64,000 nt of DNA from Pomphorhynchus laevis. Its lineage: Eukaryota > Acanthocephala > Palaeacanthocephala > Echinorhynchida > Pomphorhynchidae. The notes below the pieces were generated by a model. That model saw only the letters and a program-made list of their open reading frames with translations. It was not told the origin of the DNA and made no database searches. Below are positions 21,405-32,225 of this stretch, one piece after another (the stretch's first letter is position 1; every line of letters begins with the position of its first letter). The stretch spans positions 1-64,000 of the forward strand of contig WNNJ02002220.1 in the NCBI GenBank assembly GCA_012934845.2, read 5' to 3'. Made by a program: the position numbers and the translations under genes.

Positions 21405-21485
21405 TATCGTTGAGGAGCTAGGGGCCGAAACCTGATAGCATAGCAGTTCCTCCTGATGACCTCTAATTCTTATTCTGATACAACA
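21405..21485 (+). ncRNA. PLE terminal repeat with hammerhead-type boxes, copy 3 (3' part)
   Basis: From ggagctaggggccgaaacct onward the copy is identical to copy 1 through catagcag, tcctc and ctgatga (21453-21459). The 5' part with ggcccc and ctgctatg is missing, replaced by gcctcgcattatcgttga. The join is abrupt, so this is a truncated or recombined unit. Confidence 0.5.
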
Positions 21486-21739
21486 TCTGTTATTTATTAG
21501 TCAATTCATAAAAAATTGACTTTTATTTTAAATTGTTTTAAAATTGTAAAAATAACATGTATAATTAACTATGATAGGGTAACATTCGCACTCAAAATAA
21601 CGCAATCTACGGTAATAAGGGTTGCAGGGTAAAAACTAGTATCAATATTATATTAGAATTATATTAAATTATAATTATTAATTATTATTTAATTATTTCT
21701 TAAATTATAATAATTATATTATTATAATTATACTAAAAT

Positions 21740-21875
21740 TACTATAAAAATACCATCAAACAAAAAATAGTAAAATATATAAATCAACACAATAATATTT
21801 AAAATAAATTTTAAATCATTAGCGGAAAATTTTTATGGATGGATAATAAATAATATACTTTGTATTAGAATAAGA
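21740..21875 (+). pseudogene. PLE 3' coding remnant
   Basis: Nearly identical to the last part of the open stretch at 19307-19648, down to the terminal ggatggataataaataatat, but not open here. It is followed by terminal repeat copy 2. Confidence 0.65.
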
Positions 21876-21889
21876 TACTATATAATCAA

Positions 21890-22020
21890 ATTTCAATCAG
21901 AGGAAATACATCATTAGCATGTATTTGGCCCCGCTGCTATGTTGGGTAGAGGAGTTAGGGGCCGAAACCTGATAGCATAGCAGTTTCTCCTGATGACCTC
22001 TAATCCCTATTCTGATATTA
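21890..22020 (+). ncRNA. PLE terminal repeat with hammerhead-type boxes, copy 2
   Basis: All segments of copy 1 are present: ggcccc at 21927-21932, gaaa at 21964-21967, ctgatga at 21990-21996. One change (tttctcc for ttcctcc) turns a G-C pair of the proposed stem I into a G-U pair and keeps the pairing. It follows a PLE 3' coding remnant, like copy 1. Confidence 0.55.
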
Positions 22021-22106
22021 TTTGTAAGTCAATTCATAAAAATTGATTTTTATTTTAAATTTTAATAAAAAAGGATTATAAGAATAAAACATAAATTATA
22101 TTCAAA

Positions 22107-22350
22107 TCATACTTGATAGATCCATATTTACTACAAATTGTTACGAAATCTGAAAGAATTATGTTACAACTTTTATTTGCTACTCTAACAGTGAAAAAGA
22201 CTAAAACCTGTAATGCATTTTTAAATTTCTTCTTTTGTCAATGCTTAAGAATACGGAAATTCACTATTAAACTAATATTTAATAATAAAGTTGTGAATCC
22301 TGCAAGTGGTGACGTTTTATTGATCTGAAAGAATTATGTTACAACTTTTA
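22107..22350 (+). repeat. Dispersed repeat family R, partial copies
   Basis: Two starts of the family (ctgaaagaattatgttacaa) lie at about 22151 and 22326; the second is preceded by the family lead-in ggtgacgttttattgat. The 24.69-26.70 kb cluster holds further copies. A 71-codon ORF starting at 22113 runs through it but has no recognised similarity. The satellite array begins inside the second copy. Confidence 0.55.
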
Positions 22351-22351
22351 T

Positions 22352-24673
22352 TATCTATTATTTATTATCTACCGTTTATTCTTAATCTACTGTTTATTTC
22401 TACTCTACTTTAAACTTCATATTTCTTATCCACTCTTTCTTTTTTATCTACGGTTTGTTTATCTACTGTTTATTCCCTAAATATACTGTTTTTTATCTAT
22501 TGTTTATTCCTTATATACAATTTATCTAATGTTTCTTATCTACTGTTTATTTATCATCTACTGCTTATTTATTATCTACTATTTATTATCTACTATTTCC
22601 CAACTTTATTTTAATAAAGTTTAAATAATTAGTCTGGAAATAATTAATCTGAAAGAATAATAATCTGTAATGTTTATTCCATATCGAATCCACCGTAAAT
22701 TTCTTATTTACTTTCTTCAAATCTCACCTAAACTTTATTTATTATTTATTATTTACCATTTATTCCTTATCTACTATTTATTATCTACCGTTTATTCTTA
22801 ATCTACTGTTTATTTCTACTCTACTTTAAACTTCATATTTCTTATCCACTCTTTCTTTTTTATCTACGGTTTGTTTATCTACTGTTTATTCCCTAAATAT
22901 ACTGTTTTTTATCTATTGTTTATTCCTTATATACAATTTATCTAATGTTTCTTATCTACTGTTTATTTATCATCTACTGCTTATTTATTATCTACTATTT
23001 ATTATCTACTATTTCCCAACTTTATTTTAATAAAGTTTAAATAATTAGTCTGGAAATAATTAATCTGAAAGAATAATAATCTGTAATGTTTATTCCATAT
23101 CGAATCCACCGTAAATTTCTTATTTACTTTCTTCAAATCTCACCTAAACTTTATTTATTATTTATTATTTACCATTTATTCCTTATCTACTATTTATTAT
23201 CTACCGTTTATTCTTAATCTACTGTTTATTTCTACTCTACTTTAAACTTCATATTTCTTATCCACTCTTTCTTTTTTATCTACGGTTTGTTTATCTACTG
23301 TTTATTCCCTAAATATACTGTTTTTTATCTATTGTTTATTCCTTATATACAATTTATCTAATGTTTCTTATCTACTGTTTATTTATCATCTACTGCTTAT
23401 TTATTATCTACTATTTATTATCTACTATTTCCCAACTTTATTTTAATAAAGTTTAAATAATTAGTCTGGAAATAATTAATCTGAAAGAATAATAATCTGT
23501 AATGTTTATTCCATATCGAATCCACCGTAAATTTCTTATTTACTTTCTTCAAATCTCACCTAAACTTTATTTATTATTTATTATTTACCATTTATTCCTT
23601 ATCTACTATTTATTATCTACCGTTTATTCTTAATCTACTGTTTATTTCTACTCTACTTTAAACTTCATATTTCTTATCCACTCTTTCTTTTTTATCTACG
23701 GTTTGTTTATCTACTGTTTATTCCCTAAATATACTGTTTTTTATCTATTGTTTATTCCTTATATACAATTTATCTAATGTTTCTTATCTACTGTTTATTT
23801 ATCATCTACTGCTTATTTATTATCTACTATTTATTATCTACTATTTCCCAACTTTATTTTAATAAAGTTTAAATAATTAGTCTGGAAATAATTAATCTGA
23901 AAGAATAATAATCTGTAATGTTTATTCCATATCGAATCCACCGTAAATTTCTTATTTACTTTCTTCAAATCTCACCTAAACTTTATTTATTATTTATTAT
24001 TTACCATTTATTCCTTATCTACTATTTATTATCTACCGTTTATTCTTAATCTACTGTTTATTTCTACTCTACTTTAAACTTCATATTTCTTATCCACTCT
24101 TTCTTTTTTATCTACGGTTTGTTTATCTACTGTTTATTCCCTAAATATACTGTTTTTTATCTATTGTTTATTCCTTATATACAATTTATCTAATGTTTCT
24201 TATCTACTGTTTATTTATCATCTACTGCTTATTTATTATCTACTATTTATTATCTACTATTTCCCAACTTTATTTTAATAAAGTTTAAATAATTAGTCTG
24301 GAAATAATTAATCTGAAAGAATAATAATCTGTAATGTTTATTCCATATCGAATCCACCGTAAATTTCTTATTTACTTTCTTCAAATCTCACCTAAACTTT
24401 ATTTATTATTTATTATTTACCATTTATTCCTTATCTACTATTTATTATCTACCGTTTATTCTTAATCTACTGTTTATTTCTACTCTACTTTAAACTTCAT
24501 ATTTCTTATCCACTCTTTCTTTTTTATCTACGGTTTGTTTATCTACTGTTTATTCCCTAAATATACTGTTTTTTATCTATTGTTTATTCCTTATATACAA
24601 TTTATCTAATGTTTCTTATCTACTGTTTATTTATCATCTACTGCTTATTTATTATCTACTATTTATTATCTAC
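22352..24673 (+). repeat. 416-bp satellite, about 5.6 copies
   Basis: The marker taaacttcat occurs at 22411, 22827, 23243, 23659, 24075 and 24491, exactly 416 bp apart each time. Copies appear identical by eye, so amplification or homogenisation is recent (an assembly artefact is possible). The unit is AT-rich and built of degenerate ttatctactgtttatt-type subunits. It contains a 9-bp palindromic stem (aactttatt..aataaagtt). At the right edge the unit breaks off with an inverted piece (taaagttgggaaa for tttcccaacttta). Confidence 0.95.
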
Positions 24674-24689
24674 TGTAAAGTTGGGAAAG

Positions 24690-26760
24690 AATTAATCTGA
24701 AAGAATTGTTACAACTTTTATTTACAACATGAACAGAATAAAATGAATAAAACGGAGTTCACTAAGCGCACGGTGGAGGGGCGTGGGCTTAGCGAATTCA
24801 GTTCAGAGGTTTACTAATGGTCTAATACTGTCGAAGTTGTGTAGCTACATGGCCATCCTGATGATGCCAATCTATGTTCTAAACGCCCCATTTGGGTTCA
24901 GGCGTCTGTGGTCCGCGCATAACGGGTTAAGCTACCCCGAAGAGCTTTTAAAAAATAAATACAGGTTTTAGTCCTTTCTCATGTTCGTGTTGTAAATAAA
25001 AAGTGTAGTAAATTTAATTTAAATTTTAAAATTTAATTAAATGACGTTTTTAAATCATCGTTAACATCTTTGAAAGAATTATGTTACAACTTTTTTACAA
25101 CACGAACAGAAAAGATTTAAACATTCTTTTTACAAACTTCGTCCGAAATCTTAAACCCGGAATGCCACAGACGCCTGACCCCAATGCGGCTAGGTTAGCC
25201 CCATTCAGGGCTAGCCTATAAAATAATATTTATAATATTAATAAATGTTATAATAAATATATTAATACTGCAAGTAGTGACGTTTCATTAATCTAAAAGA
25301 ATTATGCTACAACGTTTATTTACAAACACGAACGGGAAAGATTTAAATCTGCATGCTTCTTACAAATATCTTGAGCGACAGCTCACATGTTTTTAAATCA
25401 TCGTTAACATCTTTGAAAGAATTATGTTACAACTTTTTTACAACACGAACAGAAAAGATTTAAACATTCTTTTTACAAACTTCGTCCGAAATCTTAAACC
25501 CGGAATGCGCCTACCACAGACGCCTGACCCCAGTGCGGCTAGGTTAGCCCCATTCAGGGCTAGCCTATAAAATAATATTTATAATATTAATAAATGTTAT
25601 AATAAATATATTAATACTGCAAGTAGTGACGTTTCATTAATCTAAAAGAATTATGCTACAACGTTTATTTACAAACACGAACGGGAAAGATTTAAATCTG
25701 CATGTTTCTTACAAATATCTTGAGCGACAGCTCACATGCTGTCCTGTTAAGCCATTGCTGTTTACAAACTTCGTCATTAAGCTAAACCCGGAATGCGCCT
25801 ACCACAAACGCTTAGCCCTTAATCGTGCGTTTCGACCTTGGTCTACTCAATACTTTAAAGTTTTCTCATCAGTGTGACCCTTTAGCTACACAACTGCGAT
25901 GGTACTAAATCCTTAGTAAATATCTGAACGGAATTCGCTAATAAACTAATAAATTGAAAAATAATTAAAGGATGCAAAAATCTAGAAAATAGATTTATAT
26001 AATATATTATCCAAAATATTAAAAATACTTAATATTTTAGATTTTGGATTTATATTTAGATAATATCTATAATATTAACAGGAAAGTTTAAACTTTGCTT
26101 GAACAGGAAAGTTTAAATTTATACGCTTTTTACACATTTCGTCGAGAAGCTTAACCTGGAATGCGCCTACCAATGGGGCTTTTCGACCGTAGTCTACTTA
26201 TCGCTACAACGTGGTCGCATCAATGTGGCCCTGTAGCTACACAACTTCGACAGTAATTGATCCTTAGTAAAACTCTGAAAGGAAATCGCTAAGCGCACGC
26301 TCCTCTACCGTTACCGGCCTTACATATGGTTACGGTTTGCAAGCAGTGGCTTCACAGAACGGCACGTGAGCTGTCGCTACCTTCTTTACAAGTGTACTAA
26401 GGTGCTATGTTGAAACAAGCACTGCATGCTAATTCAACAGCAGCCAAGGCGCGAACACAAACTTTAGTGCTAATGCTAAAATCACGTTACTGAAGCAACT
26501 ATATAATATTGCTTATATGAGAATACTGCAGATGGTGACGTTTTTTAATCGGGAAGAATTTATGCTACAAATTTTATTTACAACACGAACAGGATAAAGA
26601 ACTTAAGCCTATCATGCTTTTTTAAAACTTCTTTTGGAAGCGTAACACAGAATGTGTCAAACACAGACGCCTAAGCTATGAGCCTGAACTCGTAGCTTCC
26701 ATATCGATGCTATATATACATCTTCCTACGCGATGCCTCTTCGACTTGCAGCGAAGACGT
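24690..26760 (+). repeat. Cluster of dispersed repeat family R, direct and inverted copies
   Basis: Starts of the motif aagaattatg(t/c)tacaac lie at about 24703, 25073, 25299, 25416, 25646 and 26553. Blocks 25048-25390 and 25391-25738 are direct tandem copies (343-bp offset). The GC-rich core (cgcctaccacagacgcctga) occurs in both orientations: inverted at about 24875-24930, direct at about 25155 and 25505. The block with tagctacacaacttcgacag at about 26234 is inverted at about 24830. One copy keeps a 74-codon ORF (25653-25877), but other copies do not preserve it, so I do not call a gene. The family matches nothing I recognise. Confidence 0.65.
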
Positions 26761-26764
26761 GAGA

Positions 26765-27250
26765 TGGTTTTTTTAAGGAAAAGCAGCTCAATTTACAATT
26801 TATAATTTTATTATAAATCATTATAATATAGTAATAGTGTATGCAAATTTTGTAGCTAAATATTTAAATTATTAAAAATTATTATAATAAATATTATAAA
26901 ATTATTGAATTAATTATTAAATTATTATAAATTTATTAAAAATTAATTAATAAAATCAATTTTGTTACTTTAATAAATTAAATTAATTTAATTTAATGTA
27001 TTTATATTAATAACTAAAAATAATTATTTGAGACTAAACATTAATAATAAATAATTTTAATTAAATTATGATTCCTTGATAAGATTATAAAACCAGATAA
27101 TAAAGATTATGAACAGATAATTTATTTGGCCACTTTGACTCTCGGCATTGGGCTACACAAAATAAATAAATTTACCTTTATCAAGCATAATCATAAGCAA
27201 TCAAATATTTAATGCTTTAATATTAGCGTAATAATTTATCGATATCGTTA
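26765..27250. other. AT-rich stretch without recognised features
   Basis: Long runs of A/T with taattaaat-type repeats. No coding or structural signal seen. Confidence 0.5.
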
Positions 27251-28250
27251 AAGCTCATATTTGAAAGGTATATTCAGATAAAAATGTAAAGTAGGGAACA
27301 ACAAGGTTTAAAACAGTAAATACAGCGGCATGTCGGTGTGCGATTACGAACGGGGATTGAAATTCTGCTAAACTTGTCGTGATAACCGTGGATGGAAACT
27401 CCAGGTTAGCGGCCTCTCTATCGAATGTGGATTTCTCCAATTGGTCTGAGTGACGATTAAGGTACAATAGTATTTTACACCTAAACAGGATATTTTGCAA
27501 CGAAAGTGCTCTAGATTCTTGAGAAATTCTGGAGTTTGCGAATGGTGAAGGAGCTTACTCAGATGCAATGATAAAGGAAATATCTCTGACAGCGCTGCTA
27601 CTACCGTAAATGAACACTTATACGACACACCAATTATTCGTTTTACAAACCTCCATAGGCAAGTGTCAATTTGATAGAAGTTCGCCGCCGACGAGTCAAG
27701 CCAGAAAACCTGAAGGCGATACTGGATTATTGGTTTGAGCAACAAGTTAAAATATCGGATTCCATCATCGAAGGATAAAGAACCTAAATTAAAAGCAGCA
27801 GTATTAATAACGATTTTCGCGTCTTTACGGTATAGATGATTGTAAGAGACCATCTGGATGTGAATAGAATTTCTAGGTATTTGTATGATGTGCAAAATTC
27901 AAAAGGTTATCGATATTTATATCGATATATTTTATATCGATATAAAGGCTATTGATTATCGATATGTAGATGGTCACAACGTCGAAGTGGACCACCTTTC
28001 TGAAATTTCACGACTTTGTTATTTTGACAACAAGATCATGGTTTAAGAAGTAGCAAGATAACGAATTTAGACAACTTTGCAACTGAAATAAATCGTCAGC
28101 GAGAATGACTAGATCGTCAGCGTAAAGTACCGTCGTCATTTGAATAGATGACTCATGACGTGTAGTGGGTAAATCATTTATGAAAAATGAAAGGATCACT
28201 CTGTAGAACACCGCGATCGGCACAAAGGCGATTTACACAGATGTAACCTT
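27250..28250 (-). mobile_element. LINE-B copy B4, partial
   Basis: RT remnant at 28223-28008 (FINDLPTTRHESSIQMTTVL, then YADDLVILADD with catalytic YADD). The post-RT region at 27895-27368 has LGSLSFDDGIRYFNLLLKPI, CLWRFVKRIIGVSYKCS and TQTNWRNPHSIERPLTWSF, matching both separated halves of LINE-B1. It is 5'-truncated at the RT and split by a TATCGATA-rich insertion (27909-27970). It provides the reference for how LINE-B1 read before LINE-A1 inserted. Confidence 0.8.
27909..27970 (+). repeat. Cluster of atcgatat palindromes inside LINE-B4
   Basis: Four atcgatat cores occur within about 62 bp (gttatcgatatttatatcga and onward), with partial units between. Flanking protein similarity to LINE-B is interrupted exactly here, so the cluster is an insertion or local expansion. 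TATCGATA is the DRE core bound by DREF-type factors in insects; a function here is speculative. Confidence 0.55.
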
Positions 28251-28281
28251 TACACACGGCAAGCAGTCCATATATTGTTTG

Positions 28282-28309
28282 ATCTTAATTGTTTAATCAC
28301 AATTAAGAT
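28282..28309 (+). repeat. Perfect 11-bp hairpin
   Basis: atcttaattgt and acaattaagat are exact reverse complements separated by 6 nt, just outside the truncated end of LINE-B4. It may be a transcription-terminator-like foldback or a chance AT palindrome. Confidence 0.4.
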
Positions 28310-28424
28310 TTTTGCAATTGCATTCTGTTTCTAGAATGTTTCCAATATAATAATTAAATATTGATTTTAATTCTGTACTATAATTACAAATTTTGTTCTT
28401 ATGGCGATAAAAGTTTATACCTTA

Positions 28425-28655
28425 CACACACTATAATGAAGATGATTTGTTTGGATCGGATAAATCAATGACACACAAATCTGTTAGCTAATATCGAAGG
28501 AAATATAATAAAATACGGCTAAACCCCTGATTGTTGATTTGAATTATTGAAATTAATTTGAATCTGTTTTGTAACCATGACAATCTGACTTTCATTATAA
28601 ATACATGATCAATGATCTATATGTGTTCAAGTGTATTATTTGCTAGCGGTATCCT
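28425..28655 (+). pseudogene. Fragment of the 36-kb membrane-protein family with its promoter block
   Basis: 28430-28505 resembles the middle coding part of the 36178-36600 gene (an atgaagatgatttgtttgga then tcggataaatcaatg stretch; taatatcgaaggaaatata). 28545-28650 resembles the conserved upstream block of that family, including gtaaccatgacaatctgact, a ttcattataaatac TATA region and gtgttcaa. The coding start is lost; LINE-D sequence follows. A relic copy far from the main cluster. Confidence 0.65.
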
Positions 28656-28892
28656 CCGCCTCAAAGAAATCTAGTTGAGCTAATTTCCTATCAAGAGTTG
28701 ATCCAATATTGACAAAGCCTAATAGCCAAATTGGTCGGCTTCAGACGATAAGTTAAGTTTTTTCTTTTTTGCTTATAGTTTCTATTTGCATATATATTTT
28801 TGTGTGTATATTTATCTATTTTTTATTTTTTTTTCGTCTTTCTTTTTTTCTATATTTTCACTTATTTTCTTTATATATAGCATCAAAATCGC

Positions 28893-29669
28893 ATGCCTTG
28901 TGAAATACAAGACATTAAAAAACGCAAATCACCTGTATCGATTAATACACTTATAAAAGATGTAGAGAATGAATTTCTAGCGCAAAAGATGCTCCTTCCA
29001 ATAAGGTGGAACGCTTTTGCGCTGAAAATAACTTCAGATAATGACGAATGCAAAACCACCTTTCAAAAGAATAGAGGTACCGTCAAAGATAACATCTCTC
29101 GGGAAAGTATCTTTGAGCGGTACATTTTGAAAGATGGTTTCGCCAGAATAGCATTCAAAAATGTAAATATAAAAGAAACATTCCGGATAAAGCTACAGCA
29201 AACAAAAGGAATCAAAGTCACTGACACTTCTCTGCGTGCTACGGGAATCCTTAGGGATGTCCTTTCGTTCCAGAGGTAGAGGATGCCAAGGATTTGACAG
29301 ATAAGTACGGAATAACTGTAATAAAAAAGTAAATCCTATATCCAAGCTTACAGCTCTTTTCTTGTGAAAAGAGCTGTATGTGATTTACAAAAGCTGCGCG
29401 ACTCTCGACCTGGAATTTTGGGTCATCAAATCAAATTGGTAATTTTCGATGAGGATGACGTGAAATTCCGGTATCCACAGTGCTACTGCTGTCAGCGATG
29501 GGGCCACTTTTCAAACATGTGTTCGGAAAGTGGTCTTCGCTGTGTGCACGGTGGAGACGAGCATGAATCACAAAATTATGAAAAAAGGTGCGAAAGACCT
29601 AAGTGTGCTAACTGTACACATTTACATAGGGCTTATTCTCACAATGCACCCATTTTAAAGAATATTTAA
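28893..29669 (+). pseudogene. LINE-D ORF1, gag-like with CCHC zinc knuckles
   Basis: The first open part (128 codons) is basic and contains an RNA-binding-like stretch (YILKDGFARIAFKNVNIKE). After a break, the second part (101 codons) has CYCCQRWGHFSNMC (a CX2CX4HX4C knuckle) followed by further Cys/His pairs (RCERPKCANCTHLHRAYSH). This order is typical of ORF1 in I/R1/Jockey-group LINEs. It would bind element RNA. Confidence 0.75.
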
Positions 29670-30227
29670 TATGGGTGGATGGTGAGAATAAAAAGCGTGT
29701 GACGGAGCACAAACCGTGTTACAAGCCGCAAAAAAACAGTCGGGTGATCAACATGTCTCCGAGATGAGAATGCTGATCGACCGACTAAACGAACTGAAAA
29801 AAAGGTGACGATAGTGACCGCGAAAAATAAAAATATAAAAACAAAATTATTATCAAAAGAGAATGAAATACAAAGTTTGAAAGCAGATATAAGCAGAATA
29901 TCAATAAGTAATTGCAAAAACAATAATGAAAATAAAAAAGTAGAAAAAAAAACTCAAATCGTTTTTCAACTTTAAAAAATGCAGATCCAGAAGGGGATGA
30001 CATAAACGTGGAGTTTGGCCACTTAGTTTCCTCAGACTCGGAAGGATCTGGTATTTTTAAAGTCGTGCACAATCAGGCAAGGGAAGACAGCTCATCAAAA
30101 GGACGAGGCACCAAGTTAGGGCAACAACGTCCTCCTGCCGATGCAGCCGTGTAAAAAGCGACGCATTGTATAAAACCTTGTGGCTGGCGGACGAAGAGTA
30201 AGAAGGTCGTCATGAAGTTGCCCCTTA

Positions 30228-31766
30228 GTGTTTAATGTTAGTGCTCACTACATTGTTGGTGACCTAAATGATTCAGGAGGAGCTCGAGTGGGATCACTGA
30301 TTGACCAAATCGGAAAGGCCATAATCCCACTAGAGGGAGCGTTTCTCCTGCGTCATACAGATTACCAATCCACTTTAGACATTGCAATTAATTTAAAAAA
30401 TGTCAAGTTTAAAATAAAATGGATAAAAACATAGAATTGGGCGGGTTTAATGACGGACATAAACTTGTGTACTGGGTTTGGAAGGAAGAAGTGGTTCAAT
30501 AAACCAGATTTCAACCGTCAAAGGCTGGTATACAAGCTTACAACCAAAAAGTTAAAATGTTTTTAACCGATAATAATGATAATAATATTAATGAAATTTT
30601 AAATTATATAACGAATGAATGTAATAATGGGTATGAGTACATGAAAATTTTTAAAGAATTGAGCGTAAATGTTAAAATGAAGTTTTAATGATTTTAATTC
30701 AAATTTTATAAATAATCAATTGTATTTTTTAAGAAATGATAATTTTTATACAATTTTAATGCCGAATTATATAATTCAGCAAATAAACACCTGCGGACAA
30801 AACGGCCACCATTTCCAAAATACAATCATAAGGCCGTGCATATGAAGAAACTCCTTTGGGGATTAAGAGCTAATTATAATCCATCCGATCGGAGGAGGTT
30901 TCTCATGTGCCGACTCCAAGATCAAATCGATGAAGAGTCGTTGAAGCGTGATGCAAGAAAGCTGCTGTCCTACAAAACTTTCTCAAAAGAATGGTGGTCA
31001 TCCATAAGGAAGACCACCGTTCAGTCTTGGAGAGCAGCAGCTTCCAGGTTAATTGCTTTTAAAGGGCATTAAGGTTACATTAGAGGAAATGAAAAAGAAA
31101 CATCTCTCAAATGCAATGATATGCTCCGAGAATGTGCAACTTCAATATAGGTCGAAGCTTACTCTCCATCATATTAACCCATTGGAAGAGGATATCACAC
31201 TTGAAGATCTGTTGGATGCGTTGCCGATCACGCCTAATACGTCATCTAATGGCATCTTGGCGTGCGCGGCTGCTACCAAGCTGATCGACGAGGAACTCCG
31301 AGGGCAAATCGCGGCTAAGCTGATAGCTTCTCTGCTAACAGCCTGGCCAGATATTGCACTCGGGAATGTGATATTTCTTCCAAAGTGTCAATGTGTGTCA
31401 ATGGCTAAGGACACGATACCAATCACAATATCCAATAATATGGTTATGGTCTATGAGAGAGCTCTGTTAAGATACCTGGCTCGCCACTACGAGTCGCGTG
31501 GATTGTTCGGGGACCACATTCACGGGTTTCGTAGTGGTAGGGTAACTTTAAAAACAGTCAGGGCATTGCAGGGTTTTCTCACCAAAGATACACGGCCGTC
31601 ACTGCTGTATTCTCTTGACGTGTCTGAAGCCTTTGACAACATCACACTCGACTCAGTAATGGAAACGTTGAGAAGAGATGTTGTTCCAATGAATATTCTT
31701 CGTCGAGTGTGGGGAATTTTGGAGAGCAGAAGCTTCTATCTAGAAGACGACAAAAAACTAGATTAG
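30228..31766 (+). pseudogene. LINE-D ORF2, endonuclease remnant and RT N-terminal half
   Basis: HYIVGDLNDSGG followed by YQSTLDIAI at 30228-30400 fits the GDFN and ..LDL boxes of an APE endonuclease. RT: ALLRYLARHYESRGLFGDHI, HGFRSGRVTLKTVRALQG, LLYSLDVSEAFDNITLDSVM (first catalytic Asp region), then the frame ends shortly after RSFYLEDDKKLD. No YADD box is seen. The ordering is that of R1/LOA-like LINE RTs; I do not fix the clade. Confidence 0.7.
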
Positions 31767-31935
31767 CTCATATATTGCTAAAACAGTACTACTGCTTCAC
31801 CAAATAGAATCATCAGCAAAAGCACTAGCAAATAATATCGAAAGGTCTCATTTGTATCGGCTAACTTCTGTTTATAAATTTTCTCAAGAGACAATGATAC
31901 CATTTGTGATGAGTCATTGTGACGACGAAACGGTA
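31767..31935 (+). repeat. Dispersed noncoding repeat S, copy 1
   Basis: About 130 bp matching 40506-40650 in the same orientation (shared ttcaccaaatagaatcatna, gcaaaagcactagc, atctgtttataaattttctc). It ends with tgatgagtcattgtgacgac, which is the reverse complement of the start of the 40.4-kb copy (gtcatcacaatgactcatca). This suggests an element with about 20-bp terminal inverted repeats and a length near 280 bp, each copy having lost one end. Confidence 0.6.
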
Positions 31936-32109
31936 CATGTTACTGTTATCGTTGTTCCTCCGCGTCTGATTTAAATGATAAATAAATAATTAAATAAGAT
32001 TATGTATAATTTTGTTTATATAAAGTTAAAATATAAAATCAAAATTTAAAATAAAAATTAATGAATTAAGTACTGAATAAATGAATTAACCACTGAATAA
32101 TTTAATATG

Positions 32110-32220
32110 TATCCAATAAGAAAAACGTTCATCAGAAAGAACTGCCATGATGACATAATTCCGCCCCTATTACTCATTTCAGCATAACATTGGGGCTAAA
32201 TACATGCTTATTAGGTATTT
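32110..32220 (-). ncRNA. PLE terminal repeat with hammerhead-type boxes, diverged copy on minus
   Basis: The reverse complement contains tatttagcccc, aggggcggaa and gcagttctttctgatga. Thus the outer gcccc/ggggc pair and ctgatga (complement at 32129-32135) remain while much else has diverged; the gaaa box has become gaat. No PLE coding sequence is adjacent. Confidence 0.4.
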
Positions 32221-32225
32221 TCTTT

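Larger units (their letters stand above)
28655..31766 (+). mobile_element. LINE-D, decayed
   Basis: A non-LTR retrotransposon with gag-like ORF1 and RT ORF2. ORF1 parts: 28893-29279 and 29364-29669; endonuclease remnant about 30228-30434; RT 30836-31766. It is distantly related to LINE-C by domain order and zinc-knuckle ORF1. About 230 bp of presumed 5' UTR precede ORF1, starting right at the promoter relic of the membrane-protein family. Reading frames are broken in several places. Similarity ends after the first RT palm motif, so it is also truncated or rearranged at the 3' side. Confidence 0.8.

Noticed and set aside
25653-25877. 74-codon ORF as a gene
   Set aside because: It lies in repeat family R; neighbouring copies have stops and indels in the same frame and no known protein matches.
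27368-27895. Independent gene at 27.4-27.9 kb
   Set aside because: It matches the LINE-B post-RT region (LSFDDGIRYF, TQTNWRNP) and is part of a truncated LINE.
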